DNA of 64,000 nt from NCBI GenBank assembly GCA_042434945.1, contig CP170191.1, forward strand, positions 1,612,001-1,676,000, read 5' to 3'. Positions 1-8,059 of the stretch are shown here, piece after piece. The stretch comes from Escherichia hormaechei_A. Lineage in GTDB: Bacteria; Pseudomonadota; Gammaproteobacteria; Enterobacterales; Enterobacteriaceae. Under the pieces are notes generated by a model, which did no database searches, was not told where the DNA came from, and saw only the letters and a list, made by a program, of their open reading frames with translations. Every line of letters starts with the position of its first letter. Position 1 is the first letter of the stretch. Position numbers and translations under genes: made by a program.

Positions 1-750
1 TTATACCTGTCGACTGAGCGCGGCGCGCACCTTGCGTACGCGCCACGAAATGCGGACGATAGAGAAGGCGGCGACGATTACCAGCAACAGGCCCAGCGCC
101 AGCATCGCGTGGAATCCAAACTCTCTGAACAGGATCAGCCCCGCGATCCCGCCGCTGATAAAGGAGAAAAGGGTAGTTAAATGGGTTTTGAGCTGACTCT
201 TTTGCGCGGCCGTATCTTTGGAGTAATCCCGGCGCAGCATGGCGACCATAACGGAGGCCAGCGAAATGCCCGCATCGGTCAGCGTGCCGGTGATGTGCGT
301 GGATCTCACCCGACCGCCGGATAGTTGAGTGGAGGTGGAATTATGAATTCCCATCAACCCGCACAGGAAAATAATAATCTCCTGATTCGTGGCGAAGGAG
401 TGAAAATACATTTCGTACAGGGATACCCCGGCCAATAATAGCCCTTCAACAAACAGAACCTGGCTGAATACCAGCCTGACGTTATGGATAATCCCCCAGA
501 TAACAATAATCCGCGCAGCGATGGCGCCTGAGACAAACGAAAGAATAATGGCGCCAAAGAAAAGAATATCGCTGAGATCGGTGGAGGAAACTTCGCTGGA
601 TAGCTGCGAGGTATTGCCCGTCATATGCGAGGGAAAAAAACCGAACGCGCCCAGCGCAATGGCATTCAGCAGTCCCGCGGAGGTCGCCAGCCAGAGGGCA
701 AGACGACGATCCTCCTGATGCGTTCGTTCTTTCTTTAATTTAATCAGCAA
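1..750 (-). CDS. DUF1275 (YoaK-like) inner-membrane protein
   Basis: A 249-residue, strongly hydrophobic protein with about six predicted membrane segments. The N-terminal part resembles DUF1275/YoaK proteins, with a first helix followed by a GNTSQLS stretch after a conserved His-Met-Thr (around residues 42-49), and a central HNSTSTQLSGG-type segment followed by a Thr-His-Ile-Thr-Gly-Thr motif (around 150). The family has no settled function; some members are discussed as small-molecule permeases. The stop codon lies on the first bases of the window, so the gene is complete. The upstream gap to the next gene is about 150 bp and its direction matches the neighbouring transporter, but no shared operon is evident. 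Confidence 0.8.
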   Translation of the reverse strand: MLIKLKKERTHQEDRRLALWLATSAGLLNAIALGAFGFFPSHMTGNTSQLSSEVSSTDLSDILFFGAIILSFVSGAIAARIIVIWGIIHNVRLVFSQVLFVEGLLLAGVSLYEMYFHSFATNQEIIIFLCGLMGIHNSTSTQLSGGRVRSTHITGTLTDAGISLASVMVAMLRRDYSKDTAAQKSQLKTHLTTLFSFISGGIAGLILFREFGFHAMLALGLLLVIVAAFSIVRISWRVRKVRAALSRQV

Positions 751-896
751 AGAATACCTCCGGTTTGAGCTTTGCCTGAATGCTCAAGCTAACAAAGCGA
801 TGTCGCTGGCTGACTAGGATATTGCTTAATTATTATTTCTACGGGAGGTGAGCGAGGTTTTGTAATTAAATAAAACAACCCTGTTAATATAATGCC

Positions 897-2081
897 TTAT
901 TTCCGATGGCGCGACGTCGTAAAAGTCAGCACCCCTGCACTCAGGAGTAATATGCTGCTTAAAGCGAAGGTGCTCTGCCAGCCAAAGGTATCAAACACCA
1001 CGCCACCCGCCGTTGAGCCAAGCGCAATGGAGAGTTGGATCACCGCGACCATTAACCCGCCGCCAGCCTCGGCATCTTCCGGTAACGTACGGGCGATCCA
1101 CGTCCACCAGCTCGTAGGGGCCGCAGTTGCCAGCATTCCCCAGAAACCTAACAGCAGGGCCACGATCCACAGGCTGTCCCCGGTGAGCATTAATACCCCT
1201 GCAATCAGCGCCATAAGCAGCGGTATGGCCATTAAGGTGAGGTAAAACGCGGCATTCAGGACCAGCGCGACGATCAGCGTGCCGATGAAACCTGCGATAC
1301 CGATAGTGAGCAGGATCAGCGATAAGCCGGAAGGACTGACGTGGGTGACGGTTTCGAGGAAGGGGCGCACATAGGTAAATAACGCAAACTGTCCCATGAA
1401 GAACAGGCCGCACGCCATCAGACCCACCGAAACCGCAGGCTGGTGGAGCAGGCGAAATACGCTTTTACGTGGCGACGGCCGCTGGTTCCCGCCCATGTTG
1501 GGCAGGCTAAAATATTGCCAGATGAACGCCACAATCGCCACGGGAACCAGGCAAAGAAACGCGCCGCGCCAGCCAATGGTCGAGCCGAGATAACTGCCCA
1601 GCGGGGCGGCGACCACCGTCGCCAGCGCGTTGCCGCCGTTAAAAATCGCCAGCGCACGAGAGACCTGATGCTGAGGCACCAGCCGAATGGCGGTGGCAGC
1701 AGACATCGACCAGAAACCGCCGATGGCGATGCCGATCAGCGCCCGGCCTGCCATATACATCAAAGCGTTTGGGGCGAAGGCGATAATGATCCCTGACAGC
1801 GCCATCAGGACGGTCATGCCTGAAAGAAGATGTTTGCGATTCATATTCCCGGCAAGCCGGGAAAGAAAAAGGCTGGTCAGGACAGCCAGCGCACCAGAGA
1901 GGGCGATCCCCTGGCCAGCCGTCCCCTCTGTCACCCCTAAATCTCTGGCGAGGGGCGTGAGCAGACTGACGGGCATAAATTCCGAGGCAATGAGGACAAA
2001 AACGCACAGGGTCATGGCAAAAATACCGCCCCAGTGGGCACGCTCAGCATCACGGGATGAGGTTTGATTCAGTGTGGACAT
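897..2081 (-). CDS. MFS exporter, NepI-like (DHA1 family)
   Basis: A 394-residue major facilitator with about twelve membrane segments. The N-terminal region (residues 30-60, ending LLTPLARDLGVTEG) and the segment GRALIGIAIGGFWSMSA (around 112-128) closely follow the E. coli purine ribonucleoside exporter NepI and related DHA1 drug/nucleoside exporters. The conserved motif-A loop between helices 2 and 3 is present as LAGNMNRK. By homology it would export small molecules across the inner membrane by proton exchange; the substrate cannot be read from sequence. It lies 57 bp downstream of the hydrolase gene on the same strand, but a hairpin separates them. Confidence 0.85.
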   Translation of the reverse strand: MSTLNQTSSRDAERAHWGGIFAMTLCVFVLIASEFMPVSLLTPLARDLGVTEGTAGQGIALSGALAVLTSLFLSRLAGNMNRKHLLSGMTVLMALSGIIIAFAPNALMYMAGRALIGIAIGGFWSMSAATAIRLVPQHQVSRALAIFNGGNALATVVAAPLGSYLGSTIGWRGAFLCLVPVAIVAFIWQYFSLPNMGGNQRPSPRKSVFRLLHQPAVSVGLMACGLFFMGQFALFTYVRPFLETVTHVSPSGLSLILLTIGIAGFIGTLIVALVLNAAFYLTLMAIPLLMALIAGVLMLTGDSLWIVALLLGFWGMLATAAPTSWWTWIARTLPEDAEAGGGLMVAVIQLSIALGSTAGGVVFDTFGWQSTFALSSILLLSAGVLTFTTSRHRK

Positions 2082-2109
2082 AGGTGTAATTCACGGCGAA
2101 GAGAAGATA

Positions 2110-2131
2110 AGCCCCCTGATTGCCGGGGGCT
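2110..2131 (-). terminator. Hairpin terminator after the exported hydrolase gene
   Basis: A 7-bp perfect stem (AGCCCCC/GGGGGCT) with an 8-base loop lies in the 57-bp gap between the hydrolase stop and the start of the MFS gene. On the minus strand it is followed by a pyrimidine-rich TATCTTCTCTT tract, so it probably terminates or attenuates hydrolase transcripts. Confidence 0.5.
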
Positions 2132-2138
2132 AAGAGAA

Positions 2139-3266
2139 TTAATCCAGACTGGTTTTGAAAAACTGCCCGAACTGCGCGAACGGGATTTTCCCTGCGACGT
2201 TATCGTAGAGATCAACGTGATTCGCACCGGGAACAATCACCAGTTCTTTCTGTTTGCTGCCGACAGCTTTAAACGCATCTTCCGCAAAATAACGTGAGTG
2301 CGCGTTTTCACCGGTCACAATCAGCGTTGGGATGGTGATCTCCCCGGCATAGCTCAGCAGCGGCATATTCATAAAGGACAACGGCATGGTCGCGGTCCAT
2401 GCGCCGGTGGAGTTTACGGAACGGGCATGGAAGCCGCGCGGCATACGGTAGTAATCATAGAACTCTTTCAGTACCGGATGCGGATCGGCGGGCAATGCTT
2501 CCGGCAGAATACGCCCGGCCGCCGTTACCTTACCGTTTTCATCGACATAAATATCGTGGCCGCCATGGGCGAAGGTGCCGCTTTCAGCATCTTTCCAGCG
2601 TTGCGCGTTCAGATACTGCAACACGGCCCGGCGATCGGCCGCTGAATAACGATCTTTCCCGTCGCCCACGCCGTGACCCATCGCGCGGCTCATATCGTAC
2701 ATTACGCTGGTGGCGACCGCCTTCACGCGGGTATCCATGGATGCCGCGTTCAGCGCCATACCACCCCAGCCGCAGATCCCGAGAATGCCGATACGGTTAC
2801 GGTCGACTTCTTTCTGTAATCCGAGGAAATCCACTGCGGCGCTAAAGTCTTCGGTGTTGATGTCAGGGGAGGCAACGTTACGCGGCTGGCCGCCGCTTTC
2901 ACCCGTGTAGGATGGGTCGAAGGCCAGGGTCACGAACCCCTGTTCAGCCAGAGTCTGGGCGTAAAGACCACTGGATTGTTCTTTTACCGCACCGAACGGT
3001 CCACTGACGGCAATCGCCGCCAGCTTCTGGTCGCCGCTGTTCCTGGGAATGTACAGATCGCCGACCAGGGTGATCCCGTATCGGTTCTCGAACGTCACCT
3101 TGCGGTGGTCGACTTTATTGCTCTCGGCGAAGGTCTTATCCCAGGTTGTCACCATCGAAACGGGGGCGGCAGGATTTCGTGTTTCTGCATAACTCATTGT
3201 TGTCACTCCACTTAATGATGCGCATAGCAGCAGCGCAACGGACAGTTTTTGGGTGAATGTTTGCAT
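2139..3266 (-). CDS. Exported alpha/beta hydrolase with a cysteine in the nucleophile elbow
   Basis: A protein of 375 residues from the chosen start, which gives a clean signal peptide (basic MQTFTQK, hydrophobic LSVALLLCASLSG, cleavage near SYA-ET). An ATG 33 bases further upstream is possible but adds 11 residues without improving the signal. The rest is an alpha/beta hydrolase of the dienelactone-hydrolase/YcjY-like kind. The nucleophile elbow reads GICGWGG (around residue 175), placing Cys where serine hydrolases have Ser. A terminal GANHVDLYD supplies the catalytic His. The substrate is unknown. It is divergently transcribed from a LysR-type gene, the usual arrangement for a regulator and its target, so regulation by that gene is likely. 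Confidence 0.8.
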   Translation of the reverse strand: MQTFTQKLSVALLLCASLSGVTTMSYAETRNPAAPVSMVTTWDKTFAESNKVDHRKVTFENRYGITLVGDLYIPRNSGDQKLAAIAVSGPFGAVKEQSSGLYAQTLAEQGFVTLAFDPSYTGESGGQPRNVASPDINTEDFSAAVDFLGLQKEVDRNRIGILGICGWGGMALNAASMDTRVKAVATSVMYDMSRAMGHGVGDGKDRYSAADRRAVLQYLNAQRWKDAESGTFAHGGHDIYVDENGKVTAAGRILPEALPADPHPVLKEFYDYYRMPRGFHARSVNSTGAWTATMPLSFMNMPLLSYAGEITIPTLIVTGENAHSRYFAEDAFKAVGSKQKELVIVPGANHVDLYDNVAGKIPFAQFGQFFKTSLD

Positions 3267-3377
3267 AAGAGGTACCGTGTGTTGTTGTAATGCGGTCATT
3301 ATAGTTAGCAGAAATAGTGCTGATTAGAGGCCAAAGGATGCTAAGATTAATATCATATTGTTATGAATTGATGAGGC

Positions 3378-4265
3378 ATGATGGCGAAGCGGGAAAACTA
3401 CAATGAGCTGTATCTGTTTATCCAGGTGGTGCGGGAGGGAAGCTTCACGGCAGCCGCGCAACGGCTCGGGCTGGCACAATCCGGGATCAGTCGATCGGTT
3501 CGCGAGCTGGAAGAGCGGCTGGGCGTTCGGCTTCTGGTGCGTACCACGCGCAAACTGTCGCTGACCCACGCCGGGGAGCAACTTTACCAGACCGCTGGTT
3601 CAGCCTTTGATGCGCTCGATACCGGGCTGACCAGACTGGCGCATTACCGCCAGACGCCATCCGGCACGGTGCGCATTAATGCCAGCCAGCACGCCATCGA
3701 AAAATGCCTGCTGCCAAAGCTCGCTATCTTCAAACAGCGTTACCCGGATATCCGTCTGGAATTGATGAATGAGAGCCGGTTCGTGGATATCATTGCCGAG
3801 CGATTCGACGCGGGCGTCCGGCTTGGACCGGAGGTGGGACAAGGAATGATTGCCGTGCGCATCACGCCCGATATGGAGATGGCTGTGGTTGCCGCTCCGG
3901 CGCATTTTCGGCGCTATGGTTTCCCGCAGACGCCCGCCGATCTGGATGCTCATCCCTGCATTGCCTACCAGTTTGCCGACGGTAACCACTATCAATGGGA
4001 GCTTGTTCAGGACGGGAAGCATGTTACTCACCGCCCGGAGGGGCAATGGGCCTTTTCCGACAGCTACATGGAGGCCGAAGCGGCCCGGCTGGGACTCGGG
4101 CTGGCCTATGTCCCGGTTGAGCTGGTGGCTGACGATCTGGAGCGTGGCACGCTCATACGCGTCTTACAGCGCTACAGCCTGCGGATGGACGGACTGTACC
4201 TCTATTATCCACACCGCAACGTATCCCCGGCGTTGAGAGCGGTGATTGATACGCTGAAAATTTAG
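3378..4265 (+). CDS. LysR-family transcriptional regulator
   Basis: A 295-residue protein with an N-terminal winged helix-turn-helix (residues 5-64; AQRLGLAQSGISRSVRELEERLGVRLL is the recognition region) and a C-terminal periplasmic-binding-like effector domain (about 90-293). It resembles the large LysR group that includes DsdC/GcvA-like and YafC-type activators. The start could be either of two consecutive ATGs. It is divergent from the exported hydrolase across a ~110-bp gap, which probably contains the shared operator. The inducer is not known. Confidence 0.9.
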   Translation: MMAKRENYNELYLFIQVVREGSFTAAAQRLGLAQSGISRSVRELEERLGVRLLVRTTRKLSLTHAGEQLYQTAGSAFDALDTGLTRLAHYRQTPSGTVRINASQHAIEKCLLPKLAIFKQRYPDIRLELMNESRFVDIIAERFDAGVRLGPEVGQGMIAVRITPDMEMAVVAAPAHFRRYGFPQTPADLDAHPCIAYQFADGNHYQWELVQDGKHVTHRPEGQWAFSDSYMEAEAARLGLGLAYVPVELVADDLERGTLIRVLQRYSLRMDGLYLYYPHRNVSPALRAVIDTLKI

Positions 4266-4350
4266 GGTGCCTCTTCGCTACGGTCTATACAGCCCCTACG
4301 TTTGTGATACGCTACTATTTTATATAGCGCAGCTCAACTAAGGCTCTGAA

Positions 4351-5028
4351 ATGACAAAAATAATGCCAGAATATACGGTAGTTGACTTATCACGTTGGGC
4401 AAGAAAGGAACACTTTGAAGTATTTCAGGGCTTTGCTCAATCTACATTTAACCAAACGGTTCAGCTGGACATTACCGTGCTGCTAAAGCATATCAAAGAG
4501 GTTGGCTGGAAATTTTATCCTGCGATTATTTCCCTTATTTCTGACGTCGTAAACCGGCATCCGGAATTCCGTATGGCCATGAAGGATGATGAGCTTGTAA
4601 TATGGAATGAGGTTCATCCAAGCTATACCCTTTTCCATAAAGAAACGGAGACGTTTTCATCGTTATGGAGTCATTACGATGGAAATATTCACCATTTTCA
4701 GCGCGTTTATGCAGAAGATGTCGCCCGCTATGGCAATATCCTTGCTTATTGGCCTAAGGAAGAGTCCCGGGAAAATATATTCTTCATATCGGATATTCCG
4801 TGGGTCAGCTTTAGCAGTTTCAACGTCAACGTCGCTAACATGCGGAATTTTTTTGCGCCCATGTTCACGTTTGGAAAATACTATAACCAGGATGGAAAAG
4901 TCTTGTTGCCTTTCGCCGTTCAGGTCCATCATTCTGTCTGTGACGGTTTCCATGTGGCCAGGCTGATCAACGAGTTACAAGAGTTGTGTGATAATTTACC
5001 GCACCATTCAGAGGCGCTCAACGTGTGA
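4351..5028 (+). CDS. catA: Type A chloramphenicol O-acetyltransferase
   Basis: A 225-residue cytoplasmic trimeric-type CAT that would transfer acetyl from acetyl-CoA to the 3-hydroxyl of chloramphenicol. The family signature HHSVCDGFH (residues 193-201) contains the catalytic His (second His, about 194) and the structural Asp (about 198). The N-terminal block TFNQTVQLDIT and the segment FSSLWSHYDG closely follow the CATI group. Length is normal (usual 213-225). The gene and the following small ORF are clearly more AT-rich than neighbours, and no transposase or integron feature lies next to it, so it looks like a chromosomally resident acquired gene. Drug activity or expression cannot be judged here. 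Confidence 0.92.
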   Translation: MTKIMPEYTVVDLSRWARKEHFEVFQGFAQSTFNQTVQLDITVLLKHIKEVGWKFYPAIISLISDVVNRHPEFRMAMKDDELVIWNEVHPSYTLFHKETETFSSLWSHYDGNIHHFQRVYAEDVARYGNILAYWPKEESRENIFFISDIPWVSFSSFNVNVANMRNFFAPMFTFGKYYNQDGKVLLPFAVQVHHSVCDGFHVARLINELQELCDNLPHHSEALNV

Positions 5029-5066
5029 TTCACGTGTTTTTAACATACGCCTGACGAGGGGAAATA

Positions 5067-5381
5067 ATGGAACCGAATTTTACGCCAGAACAGATTGAAA
5101 TGATTAACCGCATTGTTTTCGAGCAGATCGAGATCATGCATGAGAAAGTAGCTGAAATAATCGCAGATACAGAGACGGTGGCGCATCAGCGCCTGAAGGA
5201 TAACGGGATCACTACGACAGATTTCTATCCTGCAAATAAAAACTTCCTGATGATGACCCTTGTACAAGATCTGATAGATAAAGTGCACGGGGGCGATAAG
5301 GACCTGGCCAAAACAATGATAACCATGGAAGCAAAAAGGCTGAATATCAGCGTAACCGTTGAGGCGGACAAATCAAGATAA
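5067..5381 (+). CDS. Small acidic protein of unknown function
   Basis: A 104-residue soluble, Glu/Asp-rich and probably mostly helical protein preceded by a strong ribosome-binding site (GAGGGG, 6-7 bases before ATG). It starts 38 bp after catA on the same strand and shares its AT-rich composition, so the two may be co-transcribed and may have arrived together. No motif, signal peptide or membrane segment is visible and I do not recognise the family. Confidence 0.65.
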   Translation: MEPNFTPEQIEMINRIVFEQIEIMHEKVAEIIADTETVAHQRLKDNGITTTDFYPANKNFLMMTLVQDLIDKVHGGDKDLAKTMITMEAKRLNISVTVEADKSR

Positions 5382-5429
5382 CAGGACGTATTTTCAGGGT
5401 TACGGTTGATGAATATAAGGTTCAGCCGA

Positions 5430-5465
5430 CCTTAATAAAGCCGCGAGCCGTTTCCGGCCCGCGGC
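5430..5465 (-). terminator. Intrinsic terminator of yebG
   Basis: Inverted repeat GCCGCG-x-GCC / GGC-x-CGCGGC (5440-5465, one mismatch, 6-base loop). On the minus strand it is followed directly by TTTATTAAGG. It lies just after the yebG stop codon, and the stem plus U-rich tail is typical of Rho-independent termination. Confidence 0.7.
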
Positions 5466-5495
5466 GGCAGGACAGGTGATGAGACGTTCTGACAA

Positions 5496-5807
5496 TCAGG
5501 CGGCTTTGACGGCCCGGATTTTTTTGCTGCTGTCCGCATCTGATGCTGTTTTATCCGTTTCAGCATTGAGCTCGGGAAGCTTGCTGGTACGCAGGATATG
5601 CTGCACGGACTCTTTCTGCTCGGCGAGATAAAGACCAAGGTTCTCCGCCTGCGTTTCATCCATCTGCATTCCGCTTTGCAACAGCCAGTCGGTAAACGCT
5701 TCTGCCATATCGAGCAGCTTGTCGTGAGCGTCAGCCTCTTTCTTACTGGCAAATGTCATTTTTTCTTCACCTTTTCTTACGACAACAAATTTTGTTTCAA
5801 CAGCCAT
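5496..5807 (-). CDS. yebG: SOS-induced protein YebG
   Basis: A 103-residue protein whose N-terminus (MAVETKFVVVRKGEEKMTF) and central SKKEADAHDKLLDMAE segment match YebG, a small DNA-damage-inducible protein of unclear role. The start at the MAVET codon was chosen because the family begins there, because a longer reading would run through the LexA operator, and because the operator lies just 15 bp upstream. The C-terminal ~20 residues are low complexity and Lys/Asp/Ser-rich, as in relatives. In E. coli yebG sits beside purT; here it is next to dmsD, so the location differs. Confidence 0.92.
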   Translation of the reverse strand: MAVETKFVVVRKGEEKMTFASKKEADAHDKLLDMAEAFTDWLLQSGMQMDETQAENLGLYLAEQKESVQHILRTSKLPELNAETDKTASDADSSKKIRAVKAA

Positions 5808-5821
5808 TGTGCACCCCCGTA

Positions 5822-5841
5822 TACTGTAATTATATACAGTA
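5822..5841 (-). promoter_or_regulatory. LexA (SOS) operator of yebG
   Basis: The sequence CTGTAATTATATACAG (5824-5839) is a perfect CTGT-N8-ACAG LexA core with TA flanks on both sides, placed 15 bp before the yebG start codon. LexA bound here would occlude the yebG promoter until RecA-stimulated LexA cleavage. Confidence 0.92.
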
Positions 5842-5916
5842 TAGCAGTTGTGACGTTGTGTTGCAGCAAAAATGTGCGAGCCTGGCCTGCACAACGGGTG
5901 GACAAGCCAGGTGCTG

Positions 5917-6531
5917 TTATCGGTTCAGCGTTTTTTCGACAATCGGGATCAGCAAAGTGGACTGCCATTCCGCCAGCGTCAGCTGGGCAAGTTTACCCAG
6001 CGCGGTGTAGAACGGATGGGCCGCGTTTTCTACGAATACGCTAAGGAAACGCGTGCTCCATGGCAGCAGATGCCAGGCAAGAAGTTGGTCGCGTTCTGTT
6101 TCGCGACCGTTCTCGGCAAGCCATGCCGCCAGCATCAGCAACGTTCCGAAATGATCTTCGGGCTCATTCTGCTGCATCTCAAAGGCGATATGGTTTTCAC
6201 GCATCCACTGACGCAACGCGAGGGTCGAATCGCCAAACAGCACGGACTCGCGATCAAGCCAGACCGAGCCCCACGGGGGGGCGGGCAGGGCATACGGGCC
6301 AATAAACAGACGCTGCCAGGCGTCTTTCAACGCTTCATCCGATGGGGTCTTAAACATACTGGCGACAGGCAGCAGATTTTCCTCCGCCAGCGGCCAGTCC
6401 TGAACCCAGTCACCTGCGGTCAGGGCACTCACCAGCGGCGCGGTCTGCTCGCTGTCTGGAGCGAAATAAAACAGCGCGCCCAGTACCCGGGCGCTGAACG
6501 CGAACGATTCGCGGTGTGAGACGTCATTCAT
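5917..6531 (-). CDS. dmsD: Tat proofreading chaperone DmsD
   Basis: A 204-residue cytoplasmic TorD/DmsD-family chaperone that binds the twin-arginine signal of DmsA/YnfE-type enzymes and holds them back until cofactor insertion is complete. The stretch PPWGSVWLDRESVLFGDSTL (residues ~86-105) and the EPEDHFG motif (~125) are diagnostic and nearly invariant in DmsD. The start was set at ATG 6531, which gives the family length of 204 and has an AAGGAAAG ribosome-binding site. It is the last gene of the ynfEGH operon, 44 bp after ynfH. Confidence 0.95.
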   Translation of the reverse strand: MNDVSHRESFAFSARVLGALFYFAPDSEQTAPLVSALTAGDWVQDWPLAEENLLPVASMFKTPSDEALKDAWQRLFIGPYALPAPPWGSVWLDRESVLFGDSTLALRQWMRENHIAFEMQQNEPEDHFGTLLMLAAWLAENGRETERDQLLAWHLLPWSTRFLSVFVENAAHPFYTALGKLAQLTLAEWQSTLLIPIVEKTLNR

Positions 6532-6575
6532 TACAACTTTCCTTACTTGCGCGCGGGTAGCCCCGCGCACCTGTG

Positions 6576-7430
6576 TTAACCTGCAATTGCTAACCCTGCG
6601 GTCATATGCAGACCATAAAATAGCCCACGGCCAATCAGTTCACCCAGCGCCACCAGCACGACACCTGCAAACAGGCCGAGCGTTTTTGGCTCCTGACGAC
6701 GAATCAGCGGGCAGATCCAGCAGCCTAAACCCGCCGCCAGCAACGCGATGCGCCATACCTGAAGCGAACCATAATCCGGAAGCAGGGCGTTAGCCTGCTG
6801 GATGGAACTCTGTATTGTCCCCAGCGTATTGCTTTGCAACACGACGACCGCAACGCAGACGATAAGTGCCAGTGCGCTGACTGACGCGGCAAGAGTACTT
6901 TTGAATGTCACGTTTGCAACGCGCAGCAGCAGCGCGGCCAGCAGAGGACCAGCCAGAACCATCGTCAGGAAGAAGCTCAGCGTGGTGTAACCCGTATACC
7001 AGGTCGGGACAGTCTCAATCTGATAGACCCGGGTCATCGCCCAGACAAAAACGATGCCCAGGATCTGGCTGACAACCAGCCAGATTTTGCCCAAAGCTGG
7101 GGGCATTTTACCGATAACCGACACCAGCCACCAGAAACCGCCCACGGCAAAGAAGATCGAACCCGCCGCGATCTCATTACTCAGCGCTGACGCGCCCACG
7201 CGGTTAAGCGAGTTGAAGGCACGCAGCGGGGAGCCAAGATGCAGTACCGAGGCCATAAACCCAATACCCATTACCAGCCAGAGAAAAAACAGGCTGCGCA
7301 CGATGCGCATGCTGGCCTTGTCATCATTTTCCTTAAGCCAGACGAAGCCCATCACGATTAACGCGCCGGCCACGCACTGCCCGAAGACCGTGAAGATCAT
7401 CAGCGGCCATTCATGCCATCCACTTCCCAT
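6576..7430 (-). CDS. ynfH: Membrane anchor subunit YnfH (DmsC family)
   Basis: A 284-residue integral membrane protein with eight predicted helices, matching DmsC/YnfH, the anchor that oxidises menaquinol and passes electrons to the iron-sulphur subunit. It begins MGSGWHEWPLMIFTVFGQC, the characteristic N-terminus. A longer reading from 7493 would run into ynfG and was rejected. Its start follows the ynfG stop by one base, implying translational coupling. The DmsC-type helix with the HLGSPLRAFNSLNR motif (around residues 65-78) is present. Confidence 0.93.
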   Translation of the reverse strand: MGSGWHEWPLMIFTVFGQCVAGALIVMGFVWLKENDDKASMRIVRSLFFLWLVMGIGFMASVLHLGSPLRAFNSLNRVGASALSNEIAAGSIFFAVGGFWWLVSVIGKMPPALGKIWLVVSQILGIVFVWAMTRVYQIETVPTWYTGYTTLSFFLTMVLAGPLLAALLLRVANVTFKSTLAASVSALALIVCVAVVVLQSNTLGTIQSSIQQANALLPDYGSLQVWRIALLAAGLGCWICPLIRRQEPKTLGLFAGVVLVALGELIGRGLFYGLHMTAGLAIAG

Positions 7431-7431
7431 C

Positions 7432-8049
7432 TCACACCTCCTTCGGGTTTGCCAGATAGCCAGTGGTATCCCCGGTCGGGCGGCTATTGGCATTGGGTTT
7501 GATCACAATATTCGGTTTGGTAAAGTGCGCAGACGGCAGCGGCGCGACGGCAGCAAGCTGACCGTGTTTTTTGCGCAGCTCTTCAATCGGGCCAAAGTCC
7601 AGCGCGCGCAGCGGGCAGGATTCGACGCAGATGGGCTTTTTGCCGTCCGCCACGCGGCTGTGGCAGCCGTCGCACTTGGTCATGTGGCCTTTGGCGGCAT
7701 TGTACTGCGGCGCGCCGTACGGGCAGGCCATGTGGCAGTAGCGACAGCCGATGCAGACATCCTCGTCCACCACCACAAAACCGTCGTCGCGCTTGTGCAT
7801 TGCCCCGCTCGGGCAGACCTTGGTGCAGGCCGGATCTTCGCAGTGGTTGCAGGCAATCGACAGGTAATAGGCGAAGACATTCTGATGCCAGACGCCGTTG
7901 TCCTCCTGCCAGTCGCCGCCTGCATATTCATAAATACGCCGGAAGCTGACGTCCGGGGTCAGGTCTTTGTAATCCTTGCAGGCCAGCTCGCAGGTTTTAC
8001 ACCCGGTGCAGCGGCTGGAATCAATAAAAAATCCATACTGGGTAGTCAT
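7432..8049 (-). CDS. ynfG: Iron-sulphur electron-transfer subunit YnfG (DmsB family)
   Basis: A 205-residue ferredoxin-like subunit with four cysteine clusters for four [4Fe-4S] centres: CTGCKTCELAC near residue 14, CNHCEDPACTKVCP near 67, CIGCRYCHMACP near 99, and CDGCHSRVADGKKPICVESCP near 126. It would carry electrons from YnfH to the molybdenum subunit on the periplasmic face. The first cluster follows the SSRCTGC pattern seen in DmsB/YnfG. It has no Tat signal and would travel with YnfE. It lies 10 bp after ynfE and 1 bp before ynfH in a compact operon. Confidence 0.95.
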   Translation of the reverse strand: MTTQYGFFIDSSRCTGCKTCELACKDYKDLTPDVSFRRIYEYAGGDWQEDNGVWHQNVFAYYLSIACNHCEDPACTKVCPSGAMHKRDDGFVVVDEDVCIGCRYCHMACPYGAPQYNAAKGHMTKCDGCHSRVADGKKPICVESCPLRALDFGPIEELRKKHGQLAAVAPLPSAHFTKPNIVIKPNANSRPTGDTTGYLANPKEV

Positions 8050-8059
8050 CGGTTAATCC

